A stretch of DNA of 64,000 nucleotides. Source: Mikania micrantha (Eukaryota > Streptophyta > Magnoliopsida > Asterales > Asteraceae). Position 1 is the stretch's first letter. Every line of letters begins with the position of its first letter. The stretch spans positions 109,322,362 through 109,386,361 of the forward strand of contig CM018693.1 of the NCBI GenBank assembly GCA_009363875.1, read 5' to 3'. The position numbers and the translations under genes were made by a program. This document shows, piece after piece, positions 24,338 to 36,450 of the stretch. The notes beneath the pieces are model-generated. The model made no database searches, was not told the DNA's origin, and worked only from the letters and a program-made list of their open reading frames with translations.

Positions 24338-24345
24338 CTTTTATA
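24338..24345 (-). promoter_or_regulatory. TATA box of the D LTR
   Basis: TATAAAAG on the minus strand lies within a short GC-flanked stretch in U3. The matching region is absent from the 5' LTR copy at 31292-33451. Confidence 0.6.
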
Positions 24346-25009
24346 GTCCAAGTGGTATTCGGGTTTCGTTTCGTTTCGGTCGCTCGGTTCGCGTTTCCGA
24401 CACGTAACGCGTATTTTACGTGATTTAAAATAAAGGATTATTATTCTCATCATTTTGATGAGTTTCAAAATTGTAAAATAACATATTTTAATTATTTTTA
24501 CTCTTCGTGTGTCGACAGATCGTTAAACAACCGCAATTACGTGTATACCCGCAATCGCGTACGTTTTTCGATCGTATGAAATGTTCAAAGCAGTTTAATC
24601 ATAATTATAAGTTCAACATTCGTATCATTATGGATCGTCCCCCATAACTATACTCAGTCTCGCTTACGTATTACGACTTTTGTTTAATTAATTGTCATAA
24701 TATTCGTCTCAACACTACGCACTAACACTATCCCATTACACCGAACGCAGTATATGTATAGGGCATACCCCAGATTCCAGCTACCTGCCGTACCTGACGC
24801 CGTCCCACCACTATTTCAATATAATACGATACTGTTCTTGCCTAGCGAACTCGACTGTAAATAAATAATACATACTTGTTCCTAAATAATAAAGATCCTA
24901 ACACACACGCACATTATGAACACATGAATCACATTGATTGATTTGATATGAAAACACATTTGTTCTAACACTGTTTACAACTACCATGACTAAATGTACA
25001 AATGTTACA

Positions 25010-25020
25010 GTCTCCCCTAG
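25010..25020 (-). promoter_or_regulatory. Polypurine tract of gypsy D
   Basis: CTAGGGGAGAC on the minus strand directly precedes the TGTAAC start of the 3' LTR. Confidence 0.75.
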
Positions 25021-25026
25021 TTAAGG

Positions 25027-25044
25027 GAATTTCGTCCCGAAATT
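25027..25044. other. Inverted repeat overlapping the end of D pol
   Basis: AATTTCG and CGAAATT arms enclose a 3-nt loop. It overlaps the pol stop codon (25045-25043) and lies just before the polypurine tract. Element E has the same structure at 55822-55840. Confidence 0.7.
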
Positions 25045-28000
25045 AACTAGTCGAAGGTACTGTAAAAAGATGAGGGTACTTAAGCTTCATCTGGTCTTCA
25101 CGTTCCCAGGTGAACTCAGCACCGCGTTTGCCCTCCCATCGTACCTTTACGATCGGGATACGGCTACGTTTAAGTTTCTTGACCCCATGATCCATGATTT
25201 CAACCGGACGTTCTATGAATTGCATGTTGTTTTGAATCTGAATGTCTTCCAGCGGAATCTGAACATCATGATCTGCCAAGCATTTCTTAAGATTTGATAC
25301 ATGAAAAGTATCGTGAACATTGCTTAGCTCCATTGGAAGTTTGAGTTTGTAGGCTACGGGACCAATCCTTTCCAGGATCTCAAAAGGTCCAACATACCTT
25401 GGTGCAAGTTTCCCTTTCTTCCCAAATCGGACAACGCCTTTCCAGGGAGAAACTTTGAGTAAGACTCGGTCACCGACTTGAAACTCAAGCGGTTTCCAAC
25501 GTCGATCAGCATAACTCTTCTGCCTATCTCGTGCGGCCTTAAGCCTTGATTGAATGATTATGATTTTGTCTGATGTTTCCTGAATAAGTTCTGGTCCTAC
25601 GACCTGTGAGTCACCAACCTCGGTCCAGCAGACCGGTGATCGGCACTTTCTACCATACAATGCTTCGAATGGTGCACATTGAATGCTTGTATGGTAGCTG
25701 TTGTTGTACGAAAACTCAATGAGTGAAAGATGAGTATCCCAACTCCCAACAAAGTCAATCACATAAGAACGAAGCATGTCTTCGAGTGTTTGGATAGTCC
25801 TTTCACTTTGACCGTCAATTTGGGGATGATACGCCGTGCTAAGATTAACACGAGTTCCCAAAGCCTTTTGCAATGTTTGCCAGAAGCGAGAAGTGAAGCG
25901 ACTATCACGATCAGATATGATTGATGTTGGAGTACCATGACGCGCAATGATTTCGTTGATATACAATGTGGATAGCTTCTCCATTTTGTAATCCTCTCGG
26001 ATCGGGAGAAAATGAGCAGATTTGGTGAGTCGATCAACGATCACCCAAATCGAATCATAACCTCGCGGAGTTCTCAGCAACTGGGTTATGAAATCCATGG
26101 AAATTTGTTCCCATTTCCATTGAGGAATTTCAGGTTGCTGTAGAAGTCCCGAAGGCTTTTGATGTTCTGCTTTGAATTAGGAACATGTAAGACATTTTCC
26201 CACGTACAGTGCTATGTCTTTCTTCATTCCTGGCCACCAGTAAGATGCCCGCAAGTCTTGGTACATCTTATCTGCTCCAGGATGAACTGAGTATCGCGAC
26301 TTATGAGCCTCATCACAGATGAGTGTGCGCAATTCTTCTGACTTTGGAATCCAGATGCGGCCGTTGAGATATAACACCCCGTCAGATCGAGGTTCTAATT
26401 TCTTCTCAATTCCGCAGTCTAAGTCTGCTTTAAGCTGATTGTCTGTTACTACTTGTTGTTGTGCAATACGAATCAAATCCTTCAAGTTTGGTTGTGTGTT
26501 GATCTCCATGGCTCTTACATGAATTGGTTTGACTGGTTTCTTACGACTAAGAGCATCCGCTACCACATTGGCTTTACCCGGGTGGTAACGAATCTCACAG
26601 TCGTAATCAGTTAGAAGCTCAACCCAACGCCGTCGTCTCATGTTGAGTTCTTTCTGATTAAGGATGTGTTGCAGGCTCTTGTGGTCTGTATAGATGACAC
26701 ATTTAGTACCATACAGGTAGTGTCTCCAAATCTTCAATGCAAAGACCACAGCCCCTAACTCAAGGTCATGAGTAGTATAATTCTTCTCGTGAACCTTAAG
26801 TTGTCTTGAAGCATAGGCAATCACCTTGTCCCGCTGCATAAGTACACAACCGTGACCAAGGTTTGAAGCATCGCAGTAGACAATGAAATCATCACTGCCT
26901 TCTGGAAGACTAAGGATAGGGGAGTTGCATAACTTCTGTTTAAGAAGTTGAAATGCATCTTCTTGCTTCTGTCCCCATATAAACTCTTGACTTCTCTGGG
27001 TCAAAGTAGTAAGTGGCAAGGCTATCTTTGAAAAGTTCCCAATGAACCTTCTGTAATAACCTGCCATTCCCAGAAATGAACGAATCTCTGTTGGAGTAGA
27101 CGGGGTAGTCCAGTTCTTAATCGCCTCAATCTTTGCTGGATCTACATGTATCCCATCCTTGTTTATGACATGTCCTAAGAAGTGAACTTCTTTTAGCCAA
27201 AATTCACATTTTGAGAATTTAGCATAAAGTTGTTCCTCTCTTAGTAATTCTAAGACTTTCCTCAAATGATCTTCATGCTCTTGCTCCGTCTTTGAATAGA
27301 TCAGTATATCGTCAATGAAGACAATAACAAACTGATCTAAGTAAGGCCTGCAAACTCGATTCATCAAGTCCATGAACACAGCAGGTGCATTGGTCAGCCC
27401 AAATGGCATAACCACAAACTCATAGTGTCCATATCGAGTCCTAAATGCAGTCTTTGGTATATCCTCATCATTTACTCGCAACTGATGATACCCAGATCGT
27501 AAATCAATCTTAGAGAAGCAAGTTGCTCCCTGTAATTGATCAAACAGATCATCGATTCTAGGTAAAGGATATATGTTCTTGACCGTCAACTTGTTTAGCT
27601 CACGATAATCGATACACATACAAAACGAACCGTCTTTCTTCTTGACAAAGAGAACCGGAGCTCCCCATGGAGAGAAACTCGGTCTAATGAATCCCTTATC
27701 GAGAAGTTCTTGGAGTTGACTAGACAGTTCTTGCATCTCAGACGGTGCTAATCGATACGGTGACTTCGCCACTGGGTTTGCTCCAGGGACGAGATCGATT
27801 CTAAACTCCACTTGCCGGATCGGTGGTAGTCCAGGCAAGTCTTGTGGAAATACGTCAGGATAATCTCTGATAACTGGAGCGTCTCCAACTGCTTTCTTTT
27901 CAGGTTTCTTCTCTACCACGTGAGCCAGGAACGCATAGTATTTCTTCTTCAAGTACTTCCTAGCCTTGATGCACGATACAATCTTCAATCCGTGGCAGGG

Positions 28001-29593
28001 TTTCTCGCCATAGATTCTCATCGTTTCGCCGGACGGTAAAGGAATCCGTATAAGTTTCTCCGAACATACAATTTCGGCATTGTTTTTGGATAACCAATCC
28101 ATTCCTATCACAACTTCGAAGCTTCCAAGTGTCATAGGAATAAGATCGATGAGGAAAAGAGGGTCGTTTAATCTTAATTCACAACCATGTATTATAGAAT
28201 CTACAAGTAGGGTTTTACCATCAGCTACTTCTACGGTATAAAGAGCAGTAAGCATAGATGGTTGTATGTTAAACAAAGAAGCAGTATGAGCAGAGATAAA
28301 GCTTTTATCAGCACCAGTATCAAATATGATAGAAACGTAATGACCATTAAGGAGAAATGTACCCGTGAAAACTGCTGGCTCCTCGCGTGCTTCGGCAGCT
28401 CCGATAATAAAGGCACGAGCAGTAGCAGTGTTGTTGTTGAGTTTTGGACACTGGTTTCGGAAGTGTCCCTCTGCTCCACAATTATAACAGGTCCTTCCAC
28501 CTGTAGCAGTAGTGGTAGTGGTAGCAGTTGTGGCAGTAGCAAGTTGAGCAGATCGGCATGTAGCTGCCAAGTGTCCCATCCGTCCACACTTGAGACACTT
28601 CTTGCATGGAGTGTTGGGTAGGTGATGATATTGGCATTTGGTGCAGAGTGGGAACGGGCCAGTATATGGCTTTCTGACTATGGCAGATTGTGGCATAGTA
28701 GTAATGGGTGTGGCATGAGTGGGTGCAGCTACAGTCACGGCTGCAAAGTTCTTGATTGTCTTCTGCTTTTTCTTCTTGTGGTGGTGCTGTTCAGGCTTCT
28801 TGCCCTCATCAATCTGTGCTCTCTTATATCCCTTTCGGGTGAGCACCCCAGACTTAACGTATTCTTCTGTAAGGCTAGCTCCAAGATGAATCGCTGCCTC
28901 TAGAGTAGTGGGGTTATTCCCCATCACAGTTCCCCTGACAACTAGAGGTAAGCCTTCGATGTACTTCTCTATCCTGCGGGATAGAGGAGTAACCAGGTGT
29001 GGCACCAAGATGCACAACTCATGGAAACGAGTTGTATATTTCGCGTTCTCACCACTGTCTTGCACCAGATTCCACATCTCCACCTCAAGTTTCTTCAGCT
29101 CATGTCGTGGACAAAACTTATCCACAAGTAACTTCTTGAAATCCTCCCAAGATAAGGCCAAAGCAACCTCTCGTCCTCTGGTGTTCTTCTCAGAATTCCA
29201 CCAGGTGAGTGCGCCTTTGTGAAAAGCGCTCGAGGCCATCTTGACCTTTAGATTTTCAGGACATCCCGTGAAATCGAGAATATCCTCAATGCTTTCCAGC
29301 CACTGCAGTAGGCCAGTAGCTCCTTCAGTACCAGCGTACTTAGGAGGTTTAGCATCATTGAACTGCTTGAAAGTGAAGTTAGCAGTTCCTGCGTTAGTAG
29401 CATTTGAGTTATGTGCTGAATCACTGGTACTTCCCCGAAGATTCTGGGTGATATCAGTGACCATGCCCGGAATGACATCCCTCATGTGTATAGCGATGGC
29501 TCGGGCAATCTTGTTGATCTCATCATCGTTGCCACTTGTCGAACCCCCTCCGTTAGGATCACGTCGGGAAGGCATTCTACGAATAGAAGCCAC
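25043..29593 (-). pseudogene. Gag-Pol polyprotein of gypsy D, one in-frame stop
   Basis: One 1,517-codon frame is interrupted only by TAA at 26179-26177 (codon 1139), just after the integrase zinc domain. Order: Gag (~70-260; ALTWW, YTTRFHEL), two CCHC knuckles (333-346, 369-382), protease FDTGADKSFIS (~424), RT with FIDDILIYS (~759), RNase H with YCDAS (~906), integrase HHCC (CLTC at ~1135), then after the stop the integrase core (DFITQL, DRDSRF, AYHPQ), a GPY-type tail (RYVGPFEILERIGPVAY) and a chromodomain-like end (KVRWEGKRGAEFTWERED). Integrase after RT marks it as gypsy. The Met at 29593 precedes all Gag homology. Without the stop it would be full length. Confidence 0.9.
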
Positions 29594-29789
29594 AAGTGGG
29601 TCAGTAATGAGGAAGGATACACTTGAATTTGCATGATAAAATTAGTAATATATCCATACTACTAGTATTATCATTCAATTGTAATATGAGCATGTACACA
29701 TATAAGCAATCAGCTCATTAGCATACTTCTCATGTGAATGTGTATGATGTTCCATGATCTCACTCACCAAACCTACACACTGACACTTT

Positions 29790-29910
29790 CCCGATATACC
29801 GAAGTTAGCTTATATATAGGGCATACGAAAGGGTCAAGCAAACTGCCAGCCCAGACGCCATCCCACCACCGCTTCGATATACCACGATCATGTCCTTGCT
29901 AGCATTTGGC
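29790..29910 (-). promoter_or_regulatory. U3-like TATA module in the D leader
   Basis: AGCTTATATATAGGGC followed by GACGCCATCCCACCACC, ATATACCACGAT and TCCTTGCTAGC parallels LTR 24735-24850 block by block. On the transcribed strand it contains TATATATAAG. A shorter second copy with the same TATA block is at 30325-30400. Confidence 0.5.
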
Positions 29911-30710
29911 AACATGTTTGTACGGATTCCCATGTATGTTCCATTGATTAAGAATTCCATGATCTTTGATCAATTTGAACTATGATTGAATCCATGATTG
30001 AATTATGATTATGTTATGTGTGCACCTACTAACAGTCGTTAACATGTAGAACTAAATCACATGTATGCTCTACATTTTTATTGTTAAACTATTTTTAGTA
30101 AGTACTGGTGAAGTAATCACTTAAGAATTTCACTTAAGGTTTACATAACAAAAATGTTCACAACTTGATTGATTCACACACAATGTTTGACTCATCCAAG
30201 TTTGAATAGCACAATGATTTGATTCACCAATGTTTGTATCTCAAATGATTGTATCTCATGTGTTTGACTAATTTTCAATGATTTCAGTTGCTCCCGAATC
30301 TTTACTTCAAATACGAACGCCAGATTCCCCCTGACATACCGAAATAAGCTTATATATAGGGCTAGCTCTCACCGCCCACCACTTACCGCAGCACGTCAGC
30401 GTTAATCTGTCGTTTGTATTTGGAGTTAAAATTCCAACTCTTGATTGATTATGATTGGTTCATGTTTGACTCTTGTTCCTTGATTATGATTATGAATGTG
30501 TAAACCATGGTTCTTAATTTACTTGAAATTAAGACCTTAGGTTTTAGTATGTGTGTCCTAGGTTAATTAACCTAGGTTCCCAATACTTATAGTATTGAGT
30601 ATAATGATCTCTTGTGAGAACTTCAACTAAAGAATACTGTTACACAGATTCTAAGTTATAAAGTTCCTATGATAATGAATACCTGATAATGACAACATGA
30701 CAAAGATTTC

Positions 30711-31040
30711 AAATCAAAGATTCTAAAATTATAGATCTTGACCTCTGAATTCCTATGATAAACATGACAAGGATTTTAGATCAAAGATACTAAGAATACA
30801 GATCTTTGCCTCTAAATTCCTATGATGAACATGATAAGGATTTTAGATCAAAGATACTAAGAATACAGATCTTCGCCTCTAAATTCCTCTGATGAACTCT
30901 GATTGAGAATTCCAGATCAAGGATACTAAGAATACAGATCCTTGCCTCTGGAATCCTTTAATGAACTCTGTGTGAGAATTTCAGATCAAGGATACTAAGA
31001 ATACAGATCCTTGCCTCTGAAATCCTTTGATGAATATATG
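30711..31040. repeat. Tandem repeat, 67-69 bp unit, about 4.7 copies
   Basis: The marker GATACTAAGAATACAGATC starts at 30786, 30853, 30922 and 30991, with a degenerate unit at 30719. Each unit also has GCCTCT and a TGATGAAC-like block. It lies in the D leader, close to the primer binding site. Confidence 0.85.
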
Positions 31041-31275
31041 TGAGAAATTTAATTCGGTTTCTAAAATTATAGAATTCCGATTCAAATTCCTTGACTCGAT
31101 ATCTAATCTTAGAAGAGTATCCCTAAGATCTTTCAAGCTTAATGTAGACTTAATGCTTACTCAAGTTACTTAGATCCTAAGTATCCTCAAGCCTATAGCA
31201 CTTAGTCCTATTGGGTAGCTTAGGTTATAGTCTAGGTCATTAAGCATTGGGTTTTTCCTAGTTCTCTACAACCTT

Positions 31276-31288
31276 GGCTCTGATACCA
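31276..31288 (-). promoter_or_regulatory. Primer binding site of gypsy D
   Basis: TGGTATCAGAGCC on the minus strand, three bases from the end of the 5' LTR. Confidence 0.85.
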
Positions 31289-31291
31289 ACC

Positions 31292-33451
31292 TGTCACACC
31301 CCTTGCGCCGCGTGCGGAATCCACGGCGCGGTGACGTATGATTAGTTGAATCATGCACAAGTATTGAATAAGAACAACCACAAAGGATTACTAAGTTTCA
31401 TAATGTTTAGACAGTTGTTTAGTTACATACAATCTATCTACCAAAAGAATGACAACTACAGACCCAAAATATAGTTTACAAAATAAGACTTCAAACAAGA
31501 CAATTAAACATTCAGGATTTTAGTGTGTTTCTAAATCCATCCTAGCATGTTTCTTCATCTTGTTCTATCTTAAGCGGTCTCCTTAATTGTCCTTAGAATG
31601 TCTTACACCTGATTACCTGAAACACGTGAAAAGTAACTGTCAACTACAGAAGTAGTTGGTGAGAACAATAGGTTTAACAATTGTAAACATGAATATACAG
31701 TGTAAGGCACATGTTTAAAACAATAAATCAATTACATGGATGAGTTGCAACCCAAACTAACATCAAGTATGTAAAACGTGTCCAAACAGTCAACAGACCA
31801 TTTGCTAATGAAGCCAACATATTATCAAGTCCCAAACTACGTTTGGAGTTAGATAATGTATCAGCAGTTTTGATAAAACCATAATGAAACCAAACCTGCA
31901 GTTAGCTTATAAAACATATTTAAAAGCTAACTCCATTTTGGTATGAACCAGTGTGTCCGCTTTCCCTTGTTGTGATCACCCAGTACTAACGCTAATGAAT
32001 ATGAAACTTGATGTGTTTATAAGTCTGTTCACAACAGTGGACACCATGCTTTTGAACTTTGCTTTAAAAAAAACTAATGATTTAATGCCTTATTTGATAA
32101 CATGATTTGAAACTTTGTTGAATACCATGATTTGAATCCTATGTTTGAAATCACCATGAAAACCATTGTTTGAATATCTTGTTTTGAAACCCTTGATTGA
32201 GTACATAAGATAGTGTCCTTGTATAATAACAAGGTTTATAAAAGATCATTTACGAAAACATGAGCTTATAGTAAAAGAGTTTATAAATCACATTATTTAA
32301 AAGTGTTGGTCATTTATAAAACTATTCGAGTAAAACTGATATAAAATAATTCAAGAAAACTTTATAAAACCTCTTTAATAAAAAGTGTTTAACATTTGAT
32401 AAAATCCTTTGAAACGGTTGAATAGTCTGATGAATTTATACCATGAACCTGTAGTGTTTGTAGAATAACATACATTTTGTATAATGAATTACCAATGTAA
32501 GGAATATATTTGATCACGTGTTCCACCCCAAAACAGTTGGAAAACAGTAAAAGAGGGGCTAAAGTTCTCACCTGTCTGCAGTAGACTCTGAACTATAACA
32601 AATAGCAAGTAGCAAACAGGACTTCTAACTGGTTCCTATATCATTGTAATCATACATAAGATATAAGATTTATAATCGTATAGACCTTGATTCATTGATT
32701 GACTTGTGTTAACTTGAACTTGATTAACTCTTGATTACCTGATCTCATGATTAAGAATGTTGTGTGAACTTGAAAGCCATGATTTAGACACTTGATTGAG
32801 AGTTGTTTCATGTAAAAGAGGGGTCATGTTCTTTTATACACAACTTGTATGCATAAAATGACAAGTGTTTGTGAATTCGATAACCATTGATTAACATGAA
32901 AAAGTGTAGATATGTTTAAGTGTTTTAGACCCCTTGTGATTATGAATTGATCTCATTATTAATTTAGGTTAAACTTAACCCAACCAAGATCAATTCATAA
33001 ATACTTTGCATTGTGGGCCATACCATGGGCCAAAAAAATTGTTATTGGGCCAAGTATGTGAGTGTAGGCCAAAGTTCCAAACGAGACTCAATGTTGGTTA
33101 CCTATTGGGCCAAAACAACGTGTATATAGGTCATGTAGGACTCCAAAGATGATATTGAGCCAAATAAAAATCATGATGGGTCGATATAACTTAATTGGGC
33201 TCGGTTTAATCTACGGAACCGAGTGCTAATGAAGTTGGGCTGTATAAAGTTGAATTGGGCCGAAAGGATTATGGGCTGCCAACTTGCGCAGCGAACCTTT
33301 TAGGTTCAAGAGGGCCTAGGTTCGTCGGTCATGAGAACACCACCAAGGTTCGGCCAAGAACCCAACAAGGTTCGGCTCTTATGATGTGCATGATTCAACT
33401 AATCATAGGTCACCGCGCCGTGGATTCGCACGCGGTGCAGGGGGTGTGACA
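31292..33451 (-). repeat. 5' LTR of gypsy D, rearranged and lacking U3 start
   Basis: 31292-33258 is nearly identical to 21589-23556 of the 3' LTR. Beyond that the sequence is a different GGTTCG-rich stretch, then 67 bp (33385-33451) that are an inverted copy of the U5 end. The ~1.45 kb of U3 with the TATA box is missing. Confidence 0.85.
33385..33451. repeat. Inverted copy of the U5 terminus at the outer end of D
   Basis: The reverse complement matches 21589-21655 and 31292-31358 with only a few mismatches or indels, ending GGGGGTGTGACA before CTTGG. It agrees better with the outer left end (CCCCCTGC) than with the inner copy. Confidence 0.85.
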
Positions 33452-33687
33452 CTTGGCGTGTTCACTCTTGGAGAGGAAACACTTGATTCCTAGTTCATCT
33501 TCATCTTTTAGCTTCCACTTCTCTATAAAGGTTGTTGATACTAAACACCCTATGGTTGTATTTTATTTAAGTTTTAAGAACTACATATGGATCCTTGGTG
33601 GGTTTTGGTTTCTAAAGTTTAGATTTAAACATGTTAAAACAAGCTTATGTTGCAAATGATTTTATAAGATATGTTTAAAACCCAACA
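33452..33687 (+). repeat. Copia C 5' LTR, piece 3 of 3
   Basis: It resumes at CTTGG (33452-33456) and ends CCCAACA at 33687, the inverted match of TGTTGG at 5601. Confidence 0.9.
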
Positions 33688-33689
33688 AT

Positions 33690-33702
33690 TGGTATCAGAG
33701 CC
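33690..33702 (+). promoter_or_regulatory. Primer binding site of copia C
   Basis: TGGTATCAGAGCC, two bases after the LTR end. Confidence 0.85.
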
Positions 33703-35225
33703 ACGTTATGTATGTTCTTGAAATTTTAGACATATTTTGTTTTTAAAATTATTAAACCAAAAACATATTATTTTTCAAGTAAGAAAAATAATATATGGTA
33801 GCAACAAGTTTTTAGTTTTATGTCACTAACTTGCACCATGCATGCAAGTAGGTAAAAATTTGCTAAAAAAAATTTAAGATTATATATTTTGTGTTGAATA
33901 TTCAAAGCTATCCATGACCTTGTGATTATTCGTGTTGGATGTTCAATATGGTTGTAATATTATTTTATTTGGGCATGTAATATAAATATTTTTCAAGTCT
34001 TGAAATCTGTTTACTTTCGAGATGTAAATTATAGATTAGTTTGTATTTTATTTCAAATGTAATGTTGAAGACTTGGAAGATGGTATCCAAAAAGATGGTG
34101 CAACAAAGGAGTCCAACAAGATGACAAGATATGGATCTTGAAGCTAGTGGGAGTTCTAGTTCAAGATTATGCAAATTTTGTCCCTAGACCATATGGTAAT
34201 TTTTTGTGGCTAACAAAACTCCATACTTTGGCTAGGCTTTGCATATATATATATATATATATATATATACTTATATTTTTGTGTGGTTGTGTTAAAAAAT
34301 CTAGGATTTTAAAGTATCACCAACCGTTTTAACAAAATAAATATGTAAATAAAGAGTTTGATAAAGTGTCATCTTATAAACTCTAACACAAAATATTTTA
34401 AAAAAGTTTGAAGACTTGTAAGAAACTAAACTTATATATTTTAAGATTAATAAAATTTGAGTTTAAGAAGATAAAATAATAAGGACTTTATTTTATAAAA
34501 CTCTAACGGCTAATAATATAAGTTTTATTAATAGCTAAAATGGTTCGATGCGTTTTCCAATGTATTAATATCTAGGATATTAAAATGAATTGTCACAATC
34601 AGCTAAAATGGAAATGCAAGACCAATAAATAAAACTAGGTTTTATTTCAAAATGTAACGATCTGAAAAGCATGCAAGATTTCATTACATAAAACATTTTG
34701 TAAAAGTTCCTATACTTAAAAACGAAATATACCCATTTTTCTAAAACATACGTCCATGCCATCCCATTTAGAACACTTACAACATTACTAAATTTTCTAA
34801 TGACGAAAGAACTAGGCCAAGTACTTAGATTATTTTGTAATGTGTGTAAGGTGGTGTGTTGATTTCCGAGAATCTTGGGTCGGACATCACACGTTTCTAA
34901 AGTAGGACGACTTATAACTCGACTTTATGATAAGTGCGCAGGCCATTCACAAAGCGAGGGTTGGCATGAATGGGATTAAGCGTGCCAATATTAACATAAA
35001 TGTTAATGAATCCCAAAAGTCTAAGAGTTTCAAGGAAGAAATTGGTTTATAAACCTACCAATCAACTTAATTCTTGTGAAAAGTGCGCCAGGCCAATTAC
35101 AAGAAACTAAGGGTGATGTGGATCTTAGCCTTTAACTAATTAAGGTTTTCATAATAAAAAAAAGGGTACTTAATTATTAAAGGGTTTAAATATCAGAAGT
35201 ATTAATTTAAAACTTTGTTTTGTAG
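33703..35225 (+). other. AT-rich leader of copia C
   Basis: 1.5 kb without a credible ORF. It includes an (AT)n microsatellite at 34243-34269 and a pair of near-repeated lines with AAGTGCGCAGGCCA and AAGTGCGCCAGGCCA (34934 and 35079). Confidence 0.6.
34243..34269. repeat. (AT)n microsatellite
   Basis: An uninterrupted AT dinucleotide run of about 27 bp in the copia C leader. Confidence 0.95.
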
Positions 35226-36105
35226 ATGACAACAACAAACAATGCAATCGTTCCCGCAAACAACCCCTTTGCTCTTAGATCCATTTTGGATTGAGAGAAA
35301 CTTAATGGCACAAACATCATGGATTGGTATCGCAATCTTTGGATTGTTCTTACACAAGACAAGAAGATGTACGTTCTTGAGGGACCCATCCCCGAGGCTC
35401 CGGCACCCAATGCAACCAAGGTAGTAAAGGATGCGTGGGCTAAACGCTTTGATGATGCTCAAACTGTTGCTTGTCTTATGCTTGCCACTATGGGACCAAA
35501 TATGCAACATGATGTGGAGTACATAAAGGCATATGAAATCATTGAGGAACTCAAGTTGATGTTCGAAGTACAAGCTAGACAAGAGATCTATGACACCATG
35601 ATTTCTCTTTTCAATTGTCAGATGCAAGAGGGGAGTCCCGTAGGCCTTCATGTGATGAAAATGAAGGGCTATGTAGAATGATTGGAAAGGATTGGTTCTC
35701 CACTTAAGAATGATCTTGCTATCATTATGATACTAGGTTCACTTCCTAAGTCATATAACCAGTTTTTAATGAATTTCAACATGAATGATTTTGAAAAGTC
35801 TATCTAGGAATTTCTTGGCATGCTAAGAATTGCCGAGAAGAACATTACCAGCAAGCCTCAATCGGTTCTCATGATAAGGGAGGGTCAAGTCAAGAAGCCA
35901 AACAAACAAGGCAAAGGAAAGGGCAAGAAACCTTGGGTAACCCCTAGTGGAAAAGGAAAGGTTGTGGTGAAGTCAAGAAACAAGAACAGAACCAGTAGTT
36001 AAGGCCCCTACAAAGGCTCCAAAGAACCCCAACTGTTTTCATTGTGGGGAACCTAACCACTGGGAGAGGGATTGCCCAAAATACCTCGCTGAGATGAAGA
36101 ACAAC
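35226..36105 (+). pseudogene. Gag of copia C, broken
   Basis: It starts MTTTNNAIVPANNPFALRS and meets a stop before the LNGTNIMDWYRNLWIVL Gag motif. It continues with FDDAQTVACLMLATM, further stops, then the zinc knuckle CFHCGEPNHWERDC at about 36038-36079. Several nonsense codons break it. Frame pieces: 35319-35681 and 35820-36002. Confidence 0.8.
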
Positions 36106-36149
36106 CCCGTTGGAGCTCAGACTTCATGTATTTTTGTAATAGAATTATA

Positions 36150-36450
36150 TGCCTTCAGTAGTAACTCTTAGGTATTTGAGACTGGGTGTGGTACTCGTAT
36201 TTGCAATGATTTGCAGGGGTTAAAGAAGGCTAGAGAGCTGAAGGAAGGCCAGTTGGTGCTCCATGTTGGCAATGGTGCTCGTGTAGCGGTTGAAGCCGTT
36301 GGAGAGTACTCCATTTTGTTACCATCTGGCCTATATTTGAAATTAAATAATGTTTGTTATGTACCATCATTGACTAGGAACATTATCTCAGCTGCTCGAC
36401 TGTATGAGCAAGGATACACTTTTGGTTTCATGAAGGAAATATTTTGATTT
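36150..36450 (+). pseudogene. Protease of copia C, catalytic Asp changed
   Basis: VFETGCGTRICNDLQGL aligns with the copia protease block in which the position read here as Glu is normally the catalytic Asp. It continues to LNNVCYVPSLTRNIISA. Without that Asp it would not be active. Confidence 0.75.

Larger units (their letters stand above)
21589..25009 (-). repeat. 3' LTR of gypsy D, complete (3.4 kb)
   Basis: In element orientation it begins TGTAACATTT right after the polypurine tract (25010-25020) and ends GGGTGTGACA at 21589. U3 has a canonical TATAAAAG (minus strand, 24338-24345). A zone of GGTTCG hexamers (23576-23940) and one of GGGCC/GGCCCA (23300-23560) follow. The short ORFs at 22687-23989 lie in this LTR and look like chance frames. 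Confidence 0.9.
29594..31275 (-). other. Leader of gypsy D between primer site and gag
   Basis: 1.7 kb without a credible ORF. It contains two promoter-like modules (29790-29910 and 30325-30400) resembling part of the LTR U3 (24735-24850), and a tandem repeat at 30711-31040. Much of the rest is rich in TGATT/ATGATT repeats. Confidence 0.65.
21589..33451 (-). mobile_element. Ty3/gypsy element D, 11.9 kb, chromodomain-type
   Basis: It is flanked by perfect CTTGG duplications (21584-21588 and 33452-33456). In element order: rearranged 5' LTR (33451-31292), primer binding site, 1.7-kb leader with tandem repeats, one gag-pol frame with a single stop, polypurine tract, complete 3' LTR (25009-21589). 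The shared LTR parts differ at about a dozen sites over ~1.97 kb by eye, so the insertion is recent. Gag, RT and integrase motifs are those of Tekay/Del-like chromoviruses. Unlike E and F it has no ORF1. Confidence 0.9.
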
